Assembly (NCBI GenBank): GCA_023229135.1 | Contig: JALNZT010000036.1 | Location: 1 to 39,401 of the forward strand | From: Bacteroidales bacterium | GTDB taxonomy: Bacteria > Bacteroidota > Bacteroidia > Bacteroidales > F082 | Direction: 5' to 3' | Length of the DNA: 39,401 bases | In this document: positions 17,352 to 24,356 of the stretch, piece by piece | Numbering within the stretch: the stretch's first letter is position 1 | Layout of the letters: each line of letters begins with the position of its first letter | Program-made: the position numbers and the translations under genes | The notes under the pieces: generated by a model | Databases searched by the model: none | Seen by the model: only the letters and a program-made list of their open reading frames with translations | What the model was told of the DNA's origin: nothing

Positions 17352-17447
17352 ACCTGCCTTCCTGCGTTCAGCAGGCAGGTCTTTGAATTCGGAATCTTCA
17401 AATCTTCAAATCAAAAATTTAGTCCCGAGAACGAAGTGATTCGGGAT
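17352..17447. repeat. Composite of CCTGCC palindrome and TCCCGA palindrome, intergenic copy
   Basis: CCTGCC...GGCAGG palindrome at 17352-17380, then GAATCTTCAAATC-type short repeats, then TCCCGAG...TCGGGA at about 17423-17445. The same modules, in inverse orientation, lie inside the coding sequence of the deacetylase-like gene (20302-20448). Confidence 0.7.
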
Positions 17448-17450
17448 GGG

Positions 17451-18957
17451 CCAAAAAACTTCCTGATTTCTTTTTTCGCTATAATCTGCCGCTCCTCTGG
17501 AGCTTTTTATCGTCAGGGATACACTATTTCTACCATAGTTTCGCCTCTCTGAGGCTTAAAAAAAGGCTAATAAAAATCGGTACCAAAAAACAGCATGTCA
17601 ACAAGCAAATCTAAATTCTTTAAAAGGATACGGAGTGCCAACCTCGTGCAAACGTCAGTCGCCTGATAAAAACGATTGAAAACAGCAGTCAACGCCTCTT
17701 GATTAACCCCGGCATTTATGCCGGGGACTAGCAATGCCCCGCGCAATGGGCTTTAGCCCTGCCAACACCGTCCGTTAAATCCCAACAAATCCAAATCCAC
17801 ACATCTCTTCTAACCAATTCACCACCACCAACAAACCCCCACCTCGATAAAATCCTTTAAATCCGCGTAATCCGTGGACCAAAAAACTTCCTGATTTCTT
17901 TTTTCGCTATAATCTGCCGCTCCTCTGGAGCTTTTTATCGTCAGGGATACACTATTGCTACCATAGTTTCGCCTCTCTGAGGCTTTAAAAACGGCTAATA
18001 CAAATTATCAACAAAAAACAGCAGTCAACGCCTCTTCATTAACCCCGGCATTTATGCCGGGGATTAGCAATGCTTCGCGCAATGGGCTTTAGCCCTGCCC
18101 ACTGCTTCTTCAAATCCAAACAAACCCACACACTTCAATCCAAAAACCAATTCACCACCACCAACCAACCCCCACCTCAATAAAACCCTTTAAATCCGCG
18201 TAATCCGTGGGCCAAAAAAATTTCCTGATTTCTTTTCTCGCTATAATCTGCCGCTCCTCCGGAGCTTTTTATCGTCAGGGATACACTATTTCTACCATAG
18301 TTTCACCTCTCTGAGGCTTTAAAAACGGCTAATACAAATCGGTAGCAAAAAACAGCATGTCAACAAGTAAATCTAAATTCCTTAAAAGGATACGGAGTGC
18401 CAACCTCGTGCGAACGGCAGTCGCCTGATAAAAACGATTGAAAACAGCAGTTAAAGCCTCTTTGTTAACCCCGGCATTTATGCTGGGGACTAGCAATGTC
18501 CTGAAAACAAAGGGCTTTAGCCCTGCCAACACCGTCCGTTAAATCCCAACAAATCCAAATCCACACATCTCTTCTAACCAATTCACCACCACCATCCAAC
18601 CCCCACCTCGATAAAATCCTTTAAATCCTCGTAATCCGTGGACCAAAAAACTTCCTGATTTCTTTTCTCGCTATAATCTGCCGCTCCTCTGGAGCTTTTT
18701 ATCGTCAGGGATACACTATTTCTACCATAGTTTCGCCTCTCTGAGGCTTAAAAAACGGCTAATAAAAATCGGTAGCAAAAAACAGCATGTCAACAAGCAA
18801 ATCTAAATTCCTTAAAAGGATACGGAGTGCCAACCTCGTGCGAACGGCAGTCGCCAGATAAAAACGATTGAAAACAGCAGTTAAAGCCTCTTGATTAACC
18901 CCGGAATTTATGCCGGGGATTAGCAACGCCCCGCGCAATGGGCTTTAGCCCTGCCCA
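17451..18957. repeat. Four-copy tandem array of a 430-bp noncoding unit
   Basis: Copies start at 17451, 17879, 18212 and 18643 (lengths about 428, 333, 431 and a 3'-truncated 315 bp). Each starts CCAAAAAACTTCCTGATT and contains, in order, a GCTCC-TCT-GGAGC hairpin followed by TTTTT, a GCCTC-TCT-GAGGC hairpin, a CCCCGGCA-TTTA-TGCCGGGG-type hairpin and a GGGC-TTTA-GCCC hairpin. The tail ends AATCCGTGG. The 333-bp copy lacks about 98 bp exactly between two AAAACAGCA direct repeats, a slippage-type deletion. No ORF is conserved between copies. Confidence 0.9.
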
Positions 18958-18990
18958 CTAAACTACTCCCTACTTCTTACTTTTTACTCC

Positions 18991-19063
18991 CTACTTCTTC
19001 ACCAAAAACCTCTTCCCCTGATTCTTCACATTCTGCCAAACCAGCTCTTTCAGCTACGGAAGG
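18991..19063 (-). pseudogene. C-terminal fragment of the deacetylase-like gene
   Basis: The minus strand encodes KELVWQNVKNQGKRFLV followed by KK and a TAG stop, nearly identical to the last 20 residues of the intact gene at 19618-20574. Upstream, the Trp codon TGG has become TAG and similarity ends. Remnant of a second copy of that gene. Confidence 0.8.
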
Positions 19064-19128
19064 GACTTTTTCTATCTGTGCTTTATTAAACTGGAAATGG
19101 AGGCTTGGAGACAGGTGACATGGAGAAA

Positions 19129-19497
19129 TTAAGACCATTTTTCCGGTTGATTGGACATATTGACTAATTTGCCAATTATATTGTTATATGTTTCATCTAA
19201 AAGTTCAAATTGAGCTTTGGTAATATATCCAAATTCAAGGGCAAAATCTAGCCAGACCTGAGTTTCGGCAGCTTCAGCCTCAGAATCACTTAATTTCGAA
19301 ACGAAATGCTTTGGATATTTCCTTTTCCTAAATGCCTCAGCAGTATTAGCACAAACAGATCTACTTGAACGTCTTATCTGGTCTGTTAAACTATAGGTTT
19401 CGTTTTTTGGAAACGTGATGCTCAATTTGTATATCTCAACAGCAACTTGAAATGCAAGTTTGTAAACATCTAATTCTCTATGCGTTCTAATTTTCAT
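19129..19497 (-). CDS. Four-helix-bundle protein (23S rRNA intervening-sequence-protein family)
   Basis: A 122-residue all-helical protein with family hallmarks: HRELDVYKLAFQVAVEIY (6-23), LTDQIRRSSRSVCANTAEA (37-55) and EAAETQVWLDFALEFGYI (74-91). These proteins are encoded in 23S rRNA intervening sequences of Leptospira and Coxiella and as free-standing genes across Bacteroidetes; molecular function is uncertain. It stands alone here, flanked by the deacetylase fragment and an 8-bp microsatellite. ATG at 19497. Confidence 0.9.
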   Translation of the reverse strand: MKIRTHRELDVYKLAFQVAVEIYKLSITFPKNETYSLTDQIRRSSRSVCANTAEAFRKRKYPKHFVSKLSDSEAEAAETQVWLDFALEFGYITKAQFELLDETYNNIIGKLVNMSNQPEKWS

Positions 19498-19560
19498 AGT
19501 ATGTTAATTTTAGTTTTACATAACACCTAAACTCTCTATTTTCTTAAATCAAATCTCTTT

Positions 19561-19616
19561 GTCCCCCAGTCCCCCAGTCCCCAAGTCCCCAAGTCCCCCA
19601 GTCCCCCAGTCCCCCT
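19561..19616. repeat. 8-bp microsatellite CCCC(C/A)AGT
   Basis: About seven tandem units of CCCCCAGT or CCCCAAGT, ending 2 bp before the stop codon of the deacetylase-like gene. Strand-slippage-prone tract. Confidence 0.85.
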
Positions 19617-19617
19617 T

Positions 19618-20574
19618 TCACCCTCTCACCAAAAACCTCTTCCCCTGATTCTTCACATTCTGCCACACCAACTCCTTAACCCACGGAAACCAGTTGTCAT
19701 TCCAGCGCTGTGGATGAAAAGTGAGCATCGCCCGATCAGGAAAGCTGCCTTCTTCAATAGCTTTTATGATATCTTTGGTATGCCTGTAGCGCAATTCCCT
19801 ATACTCCTTCCTACGTATCTTCGAATCCTTCTCCTCCTGTCCCCACATCGCCTTATCCCGCACTGCAAATTTGCCATCCCATCGCCGTCCGGTATCTGTT
19901 AAATAATAGACCTTATCAAAATCAAGATCGAGATAGGCTTCGGAATTGATCCCAAAATTAGCATAGTCATATTTTTTCCATAAATCCTGGTTATTGTAGC
20001 TTGATTCAGGCGCTCCTTCCATACAAATCGTTTGTACAGGCGCAAACTGTCTCAGGTAGCTAAGGTTTTTTTGGAAGCGTTCGATGGCTTTTTGGTGGTC
20101 GCCTTTACAAGCGGTGAGGTCATCGTAGTGGTAACCTATCTCATGTCCCAGTGCGGCTATTTGATTGATGATGGCTTCATTGCCTGACTTAGGATAAATG
20201 CGAAAGTAATACGTTCCCTTTATGCCAAGCTTGTGTTGTATCTGAGCCATACGCAGGGCATTGGGGTAGCGGGCTTCTACGTCGTGGCGGAGGATTATTA
20301 GATTCGAAGATTCAAGACCTGCCTGCTGACCGCAGGAAGGCAGGTTCAAGGATTCAAGATTCAATCCCGAATCGCTGCGCTCTCGGGACTGTAGCCCCGT
20401 ATCGTCGTGCCTCCTCTCGGGACTTCCAGGATTCAAAGATTCAAAATTTGAGGCACTTGGACTTTGCTCTGTGTAAAATTTGGCTTCGAGGTGTTCTGAA
20501 AAGCTCATAAACGAAAAACCCCGCATAAGCAGGGTGTTGAGGAGGTTTTCGTATGTTTTGAAGGTGAAGTCCAT
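19618..20574 (-). CDS. Polysaccharide-deacetylase-like protein with in-frame palindromic insert
   Basis: A 318-residue protein of the NodB/polysaccharide-deacetylase superfamily. Core elements: metal/base motif RHDVE (96-100), GHEIGYHYDDL with the two metal-ligand-type His, a long alpha/beta middle, YYLTDTGRRW, and LTFHPQRW near the C-terminus. Homologues often sit in surface-polysaccharide loci. Residues about 43-91 (SNFESLNPG...LESSN), between the N-terminal helix and the first catalytic strand, are encoded by dispersed palindromic repeats rather than by family sequence. The frame stays open through them. ATG at 20574; 42 bp after the PIN gene on the same strand. Three fragments of paralogous copies lie nearby. 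Confidence 0.82.
   Translation of the reverse strand: MDFTFKTYENLLNTLLMRGFSFMSFSEHLEAKFYTEQSPSASNFESLNPGSPERRHDDTGLQSRERSDSGLNLESLNLPSCGQQAGLESSNLIILRHDVEARYPNALRMAQIQHKLGIKGTYYFRIYPKSGNEAIINQIAALGHEIGYHYDDLTACKGDHQKAIERFQKNLSYLRQFAPVQTICMEGAPESSYNNQDLWKKYDYANFGINSEAYLDLDFDKVYYLTDTGRRWDGKFAVRDKAMWGQEEKDSKIRRKEYRELRYRHTKDIIKAIEEGSFPDRAMLTFHPQRWNDNWFPWVKELVWQNVKNQGKRFLVRG
20302..20448. repeat. Palindromic repeat block inside the deacetylase-like CDS
   Basis: Contains GATTCGAAGATTCAAG-type short repeats, the CCTGCC...GGCAGG palindrome (20318-20344), a TCCCGA/TCGGGA palindrome (20365-20370 with 20383-20388) and a second TCGGGA half near 20417. The same modules are intergenic at 17352-17447. Length is compatible with the reading frame, adding about 49 codons with no stop. 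Confidence 0.8.
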
Positions 20575-20616
20575 GAGTAACTATTTCAGTCAGCGTCAAA
20601 CTGATAATAAACTAAA

Positions 20617-20967
20617 TCAATCTCTGATTATTCGAGCCATCGCTTTATCAGCAGTAAAGAGAGGCGCGTTTGGGAGTAAAGAAGAACCTGCAATGATTGC
20701 ATCGGGTAATTTCAATCTGTATTTCCTGCGAAGAAAAATAGTGTTCTCTTTAATTCTTGAAGACATCTCGATAATCGAACAATGATTGAGAAAACCTTCT
20801 ATTTTATTTATTTTATTCTCAGTAATCGCTTTAAAACTCAACAGCTCCAATTGCGTAATAAAAGAAATGAATAATTGCTTCTCTTCAAAAACTGGCAATA
20901 ATGATTTGTCACCATTTAGAAAATACAGGATGATATTGGTGTCAAGAAAAAGTTGATTACCATTCAT
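20617..20967 (-). CDS. PIN-domain toxin (VapC-like ribonuclease)
   Basis: A 116-residue PIN domain with four acidic residues in order: Asp9 (LFLDTN), Glu41 (TQLELL), Asp89 (LKLPDAIIA) and Asp107 (FTADKAM). These coordinate Mg/Mn for RNA cleavage. Its start overlaps the end of a 56-residue upstream gene by 11 bp, the usual arrangement of antitoxin then toxin. ATG at 20967. Confidence 0.9.
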   Translation of the reverse strand: MNGNQLFLDTNIILYFLNGDKSLLPVFEEKQLFISFITQLELLSFKAITENKINKIEGFLNHCSIIEMSSRIKENTIFLRRKYRLKLPDAIIAGSSLLPNAPLFTADKAMARIIRD

Positions 20968-21127
20968 CTCTCCAATTATTTTGTAAAGTTAACGGATCTT
21001 GTTTTAAGGACAATACACCACAGTATTTACTCAAATCGTTTTTTCTGACCTGCCTTTGTTTTATCAATTTGTCGAGAATAATCCTGACCTGATTTTTATC
21101 AGTCCCTCTTTTAATTGTCACTACCAT
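20957..21127 (-). CDS. Small antitoxin paired with PIN toxin
   Basis: A 56-residue ORF starting ATG at 21127 (MVVTIKRGTDKNQVRII) and ending DPLTLQNNWRDEW. The C-terminal YCGVLSLKQDPLTLQ...RDEW block matches my recollection of small Bacteroidetes antitoxins paired with PIN proteins. The N-terminal half may be a short DNA-binding segment and the C-terminal half the toxin-neutralising part (inference). It overlaps the toxin start by 11 bp and has a TAnnTTTG promoter just upstream. Confidence 0.8.
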   Translation of the reverse strand: MVVTIKRGTDKNQVRIILDKLIKQRQVRKNDLSKYCGVLSLKQDPLTLQNNWRDEW

Positions 21128-21143
21128 AATTATCAATTTTATA

Positions 21144-21151
21144 CAAAAATA
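21144..21151 (-). promoter_or_regulatory. -7 element of PIN antitoxin-toxin operon
   Basis: The complement reads TATTTTTG (perfect TAnnTTTG), 16 bp before the antitoxin ATG at 21127. Confidence 0.55.
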
Positions 21152-21225
21152 GTCAATTTTGATTTGTTCTGTGTTGATTTGTTTAATTTGGTGTTCGTTG
21201 TTGTTTGTTCTTTATTTATGACATC

Positions 21226-21378
21226 TCTCCTTTTAACTGCTTCGATAATATCGTTGGTGGAATGGTAGCACCGGTTGAGGAAATCGGGATTGGTGATGGG
21301 GTTTTCTTTGGTGGCTTTGTCGCGGACGTTGTAGAGCTGGTCGTTCCAGCGGCGGCCGGTGTCGGTGATGTTACCCAC
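21226..21378 (-). pseudogene. Internal fragment of a deacetylase-like gene
   Basis: The minus strand encodes NITDTGRRWNDQLYNVRDKA, then KENPITNPDFLNRCYHSTND and IIEAVKRRD. This is clearly homologous to the YYLTDTGRRWDGKFAVRDKA...HTKDIIKAIEEG stretch of the intact gene at 19618-20574, but diverged. The frame continues into unrelated low-complexity sequence. Broken paralogue. Confidence 0.8.
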
Positions 21379-21405
21379 GCTATGATTTCATCATGTGGTT
21401 TGATA

Positions 21406-21453
21406 GTAACCTGAGCTCGACATAAAAATAATGGCTCAGACCGCTTATAAATA
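21406..21453. repeat. CTGAGC palindromic element, copy 1
   Basis: Starts GTAACCTGAGCTCGACATAA and has CTGAGC...GCTCAG arms. Its 48 bp are identical to 23777-23824. Confidence 0.85.
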
Positions 21454-21494
21454 GAAGGGTCTGCTGAAAAACACTTAACACATTGATAATATAT

Positions 21495-21531
21495 TAACCT
21501 GAGCTCCTTAATTTTAATCCAGCTCAGGTTA
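21495..21531. repeat. CTGAGC palindromic element, copy 2 (perfect hairpin)
   Basis: Perfect 11-bp arms TAACCTGAGCT (21495-21505) and AGCTCAGGTTA (21521-21531) with a 15-nt AT-rich loop. The loop CTTAATTTTAATC is shared with the copy at 24130-24162. Confidence 0.85.
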
Positions 21532-21675
21532 GTAGTTTAGACCACACGATACGCAGCACCAGGATTTTCTTTATAAGAGTCTGCCTTGTCATTTCTGCAG
21601 CAAACGAAGGGATTTTAGCGAAATTACAATGTCAATAGAACTTTGGATAAAGTTCTTGCTACTACATAAAAAACA

Positions 21676-22110
21676 TTATACTGAAATTGTTTGATAATTC
21701 ATTAGACTGACTACTTGAAGTTGGTTTTTATCTGAAGATACAAATATTGAGTCAGGCTCTACAATCACATTCCATCCTGCTATATGCATAGCATCCAGGG
21801 TACGAAGTCCATAATCTTTACCATATCTTATAATCAGTGATTTAGATTCTTCAATCACATCTGCGCCTATCGGGATAATTGTAAAAAACTCAAATTGTTG
21901 TTCTATAGCCTTCTGTATGCGCTCTAAGTTTTCTTCAGGCACCTCATGGTTACGATATTTTCTATAAACAGCACTGAGTAACTCAACCAATGCTAACTCT
22001 AATACCCAAATATCGTTCGATGGGTTCATTATTATTTCTTTGACTTGGCCGGCACCAGGTTCAACGCTAAAAAGTTTGACCAGGGCTGATGTATCGAAAA
22101 AGTGTATCAT
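21676..22110 (-). CDS. PIN-domain toxin (VapC-like)
   Basis: A 144-residue PIN protein with Asp6 (FFDTSALVK), Glu43 (ALVELLSA), Asp106 (LRTLDAMHIA) and Asp127 (SSDKNQ), the four-acid active site of VapC RNases. It overlaps the upstream antitoxin-like gene by 4 bp (ATGA). Second toxin-antitoxin module in the island. Confidence 0.92.
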   Translation of the reverse strand: MIHFFDTSALVKLFSVEPGAGQVKEIIMNPSNDIWVLELALVELLSAVYRKYRNHEVPEENLERIQKAIEQQFEFFTIIPIGADVIEESKSLIIRYGKDYGLRTLDAMHIAGWNVIVEPDSIFVSSDKNQLQVVSLMNYQTISV

Positions 22111-22325
22111 ATCCTTTCTTCTCTTCCTGCCGTTATATCATCAGAGGACAAACCCGGCGGACCCATAAGACTAATCACTTCAAGGTAAAAGGGTTTGCTT
22201 TTAGTGTGTTTTCTCTTGGTAATTAACCTATTATCTGATAATGAGTTAATAAGATGTTCAACTATTCTAAGATTGTATGGATCAAGTTTGTCCACTTTTG
22301 ATTTGATGTTTTCTTTTAGTTCCAC
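22107..22325 (-). CDS. Antitoxin-like partner of PIN toxin
   Basis: The frame is open to a TTG at 22343, but that codon lies inside the -7 promoter element. I choose GTG at 22325, giving 72 residues. The N-terminal half is basic and helical (ELKENIKSKVDKLDPYNLRI); the C-terminus LMGPPGLSSDDITAGREERI is acidic/Pro-rich, like toxin-wrapping tails of VapB proteins. No named DNA-binding fold is obvious. Position and ATGA overlap support the antitoxin role. Confidence 0.75.
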   Translation of the reverse strand: MELKENIKSKVDKLDPYNLRIVEHLINSLSDNRLITKRKHTKSKPFYLEVISLMGPPGLSSDDITAGREERI

Positions 22326-22340
22326 TGCTAATTTTTTAAA

Positions 22341-22372
22341 CAAAGATAAAGCTTTTTACTCCTTCTTGTCAA
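22341..22372 (-). promoter_or_regulatory. Promoter of second PIN module
   Basis: Minus strand: TTG at 22372-22370, 21 bp spacer, TATCTTTG at 22348-22341 (perfect TAnnTTTG). The transcript would start near 22334, which excludes the TTG at 22343 as start codon. Confidence 0.65.
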
Positions 22373-22414
22373 CCCCGCTACGATTGTGTCGAGTGGTTTG
22401 ATAGGTATAGATGT

Positions 22415-22506
22415 TTAGGTGTTCAGATGTTTAGATGTTGATTGGTTTTGTGTTCTTTGTTGATCTGTTCTGTGTTCAATTGTTTATTTGTTCAGATGTT
22501 TAGGTA
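22415..22506. repeat. GTT-rich degenerate short repeats
   Basis: Runs of TGTTCAGATGTTTAG and TGTTGATTTGTT-like words. The same word set appears at 26505-26550 and 30531-30660, marking the same class of spacer DNA. No coding potential. Confidence 0.6.
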
Positions 22507-22620
22507 TCCTGACCCATTATCAGATAATCAGTTTGCTAACAGTTTTTGTTCGTAAAATACAATTGTCGGTGGTAATAAAAGTTAGCAGCAGGTTTGGTTT
22601 GAAGATATTTTTTCGCTTTT

Positions 22621-22960
22621 TCTTGACAAAAAGCTAGCAAAAGTCAAGTGTGTGCGAAGCTATCCACCCACAGCGCTAAAAACCAGCGGAAAACTATGCA
22701 AGGTTGGGTATAAGGCAATGCCTTTATATGTTGTGCTTTGAAAATATTTTCGGGTATTAAGTTTCTATTCAAACTTTTTGTGGGCATTGCATTATACTAA
22801 CAGCCTTTTGGGCTGCCTTGCATGTTTTCCAGCTGTTTTTCATCGCCCTTGCCTGGCGCACGCCCGCCGCACACACAAGGCCAACGCGCCCAGCCCGGTG
22901 CTGATGAGAAGCTTTGATGGCCTGTCTTCTGACTAATTTTTTCAGGTAGGCAGGTTTGAT
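22621..22960. repeat. Decayed repeat, partly inverted copy of 16.77-17.06 kb
   Basis: AAAAAGCTAGCAAAAGTCAAGT (22628-22649) and the GCACGCCCGCCGCAC area near 22860 match, inverted, segments at about 17020-17043 and 16777-16800. A minus-strand frame across 22797-23039 is high in Cys/Gly/Pro from repeat sequence and is not called. Confidence 0.5.
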
Positions 22961-23162
22961 CTAGGATAGTTTGAAATTGCTTACGGAAAACTATGCTGGA
23001 GTTATGCTTTCGCTTGTCAGGATCGGCAGACAGGCTCATCGAAGACGTTGACTAACGATTGTTACTATTTCTTGAAGCAAAATTCGTAACATATTCTTTA
23101 GGACTGATGTTACTTGTCCTTAAACATAACTTTATTTGTGCGACAATATAGTTTACGAAAGG

Positions 23163-23277
23163 TCAGGAGTTCAGATGTTTAAGTGTTGATTTGTCCCTGA
23201 TGGAATATTCACTTCGTGATTCCACCCTGCTACAATCGTCCCTCTTTATGGGGCAGGCAGGATAAACCTGTGTTGAT
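23163..23277. repeat. Dispersed repeat with TCCCTGATGGAAT core, copy 1
   Basis: A stretch of about 80 bp from GTCCCTGATGGAAT through TTCACTTCGTGAT, CTACAATCGTCCCTC and GGGGCA recurs at 30662-30733 with few changes. TCACTTCGTGA is itself palindromic. Confidence 0.7.
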
Positions 23278-23514
23278 GTGTGCCTACAAAAGTTTGAGGA
23301 TTCTACTTGTTAGGGCGTTCGCCTATTCTTGGTTTTGAAGTTGTATTTTAAAAATTTGGTTCTTCTTTGGTTGATGCACGAGCGAGAATGCCAGGGATGC
23401 TTTCGTCTTCGGGATCAAAACCTGTTATCAATGCGTGTGCCACATTATCATCCTTTGGGTCAAAAACGCATTGAAGGTTTAAAGTCATAGACTAATTTTG
23501 ATAAAATACTAAAT
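23278..23514 (-). pseudogene. Duplicated 3' end of the GRPTSRAF-protein gene
   Basis: A 237-bp direct duplication of 26599-26836, differing at about two positions. It encodes the C-terminal 53 residues (SILSKLVYDL... to TKEEPNF and stop) of the frameshifted gene at 26669-27039, plus about 70 bp downstream. One extra A:T pair near 23487 breaks the frame here too. No 5' part of the gene is present. Confidence 0.85.
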
Positions 23515-23523
23515 AGTCTTTGC

Positions 23524-23629
23524 AAGAAAAGGCCAAATACTTCGTTACTCTCGTTTTTGAAACAGTCGTTTACTTTAGTAAACTCCTTGGTTTCAAAAAC
23601 TTCGAAAGCCTAGTCTTTGGCCTTTTCTT
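23524..23629. repeat. 106-bp near-perfect long palindrome
   Basis: Outer arms AAGAAAAGGCCAAA / TTTGGCCTTTTCTT, middle arms GTTTTTGAAAC / GTTTCAAAAAC and inner arms GTTTAC / GTAAAC around TTTA. Centred near 23576. It starts 10 bp after the end of the duplicated gene fragment. Confidence 0.85.
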
Positions 23630-23776
23630 ATCAAAGCCTGAAAAAGAGGCGTTTTCTCATATATAACTGATTACCAAAACAAGCCATAAGTATCCTACTA
23701 CCGTTCCTGGAACAGTATATTTAAGCAGCTTATTTTACAAAGGTCGATTAAACAGTGAGCAGTAGTTCAGGACTTT

Positions 23777-23824
23777 GTAACCTGAGCTCGACATAAAAAT
23801 AATGGCTCAGACCGCTTATAAATA
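23777..23824. repeat. CTGAGC palindromic element, copy 3
   Basis: Identical over 48 bp to 21406-21453. Confidence 0.85.
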
Positions 23825-23876
23825 ATTGGTTTCAAGCCTGCCTGACTTATCATAAAGTCAGGGAATATTTGCGAAG

Positions 23877-24091
23877 GCATAGCGTACTTCGGCATGGTTC
23901 GGCAAGCTCACCACAGGTGCTCACCACGGGTGCTCACTACGAGTGCTCAGCAACAAGCTATGGATAGCAGATATGACGCAGAAAACAGTTGTTTAGAAGT
24001 GGCAAATCCTGTGTTTCATTAAATAACCGCTCTACTTCTTTAAATTTTTTAACCATAGCTTGTTGCTGAGCTTGCCGAAGTGCGCTATGCT
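23877..24091. repeat. Inverted repeat with 13-bp microrepeats in the left arm
   Basis: The left arm (23877-23960) begins GCATAGCGTACTTCGGCA and ends GCTCAGCAACAAGCTATGG. The right arm (about 24052-24091) is the reverse complement of those two ends joined. The left arm carries extra units of GCTCACCACAGGT, GCTCACCACGGGT and GCTCACTACGAGT. About 90 bp lie between the arms; it has only very short ORFs on either strand and is not assigned. Confidence 0.75.
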
Positions 24092-24119
24092 TAAAAAATT
24101 TATATTGTATATCAGTCAT

Positions 24120-24356
24120 TTAATGAAATCTGAGCTTCTTAATTTTAATCGAGCTCAGGTTATCAGTTACATCGGCATTGGTAAGAGCGATGCTGAGGTT
24201 ATCTTGTTTCAACTTTGAAGTGATTTGAACAATCATTGTGTCGCCGATTTGATGAACTTTTTCGTTCGATATAACAACCGCTGGACGTAGTTTGTAGCCT
24301 TTATTGTCGGTAAATGGAACCGGAATGATAACAATATCTCCTTTTGTAAATTTCAT
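24120..24356 (-). pseudogene. MazF/PemK-like toxin with C-terminus replaced by a palindromic element
   Basis: Residues 1-65 are a good MazF-type RNase start: KGDIVIIPVPFTDNKGYKLRP, AVVISNEKV, MIVQITSKL and ALTNADV. The usual family length is about 105-120 residues; this frame stops at 78. The last 14 codons (DNLSSIKIKKLRFH) coincide with the CTGAGC element at 24130-24162, so the C-terminal helix is missing and replaced by repeat-encoded residues. Its start overlaps the antitoxin stop (TAATG). Toxin activity is doubtful. Confidence 0.75.
24130..24162. repeat. CTGAGC palindromic element, copy 4, inside MazF-like frame
   Basis: CTGAGCT (24130-24136) and AGCTCAG (24152-24158) arms with the loop TCTTAATTTTAATCG, closely matching the copy at 21495-21531. 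It is read in frame as the tail of the MazF-like protein. Confidence 0.8.

Noticed and set aside
17451..18957. Possible CRISPR array
   Set aside because: Repeat units are about 430 bp and directly abut, with no unique spacers of regular length and no cas genes.
19561..19616. Possible CRISPR-like short repeats
   Set aside because: 8-bp microsatellite without spacers.
22797..23039. 80-codon minus-strand open frame rich in Cys/Gly/Pro
   Set aside because: Built from dispersed repeat sequence; no promoter, start context or domain.
23941..24056. Two overlapping short ORFs of about 20 (plus) and 32 (minus) codons between inverted repeat arms
   Set aside because: Too short, no promoter, no conserved partner; left as unassigned sequence.
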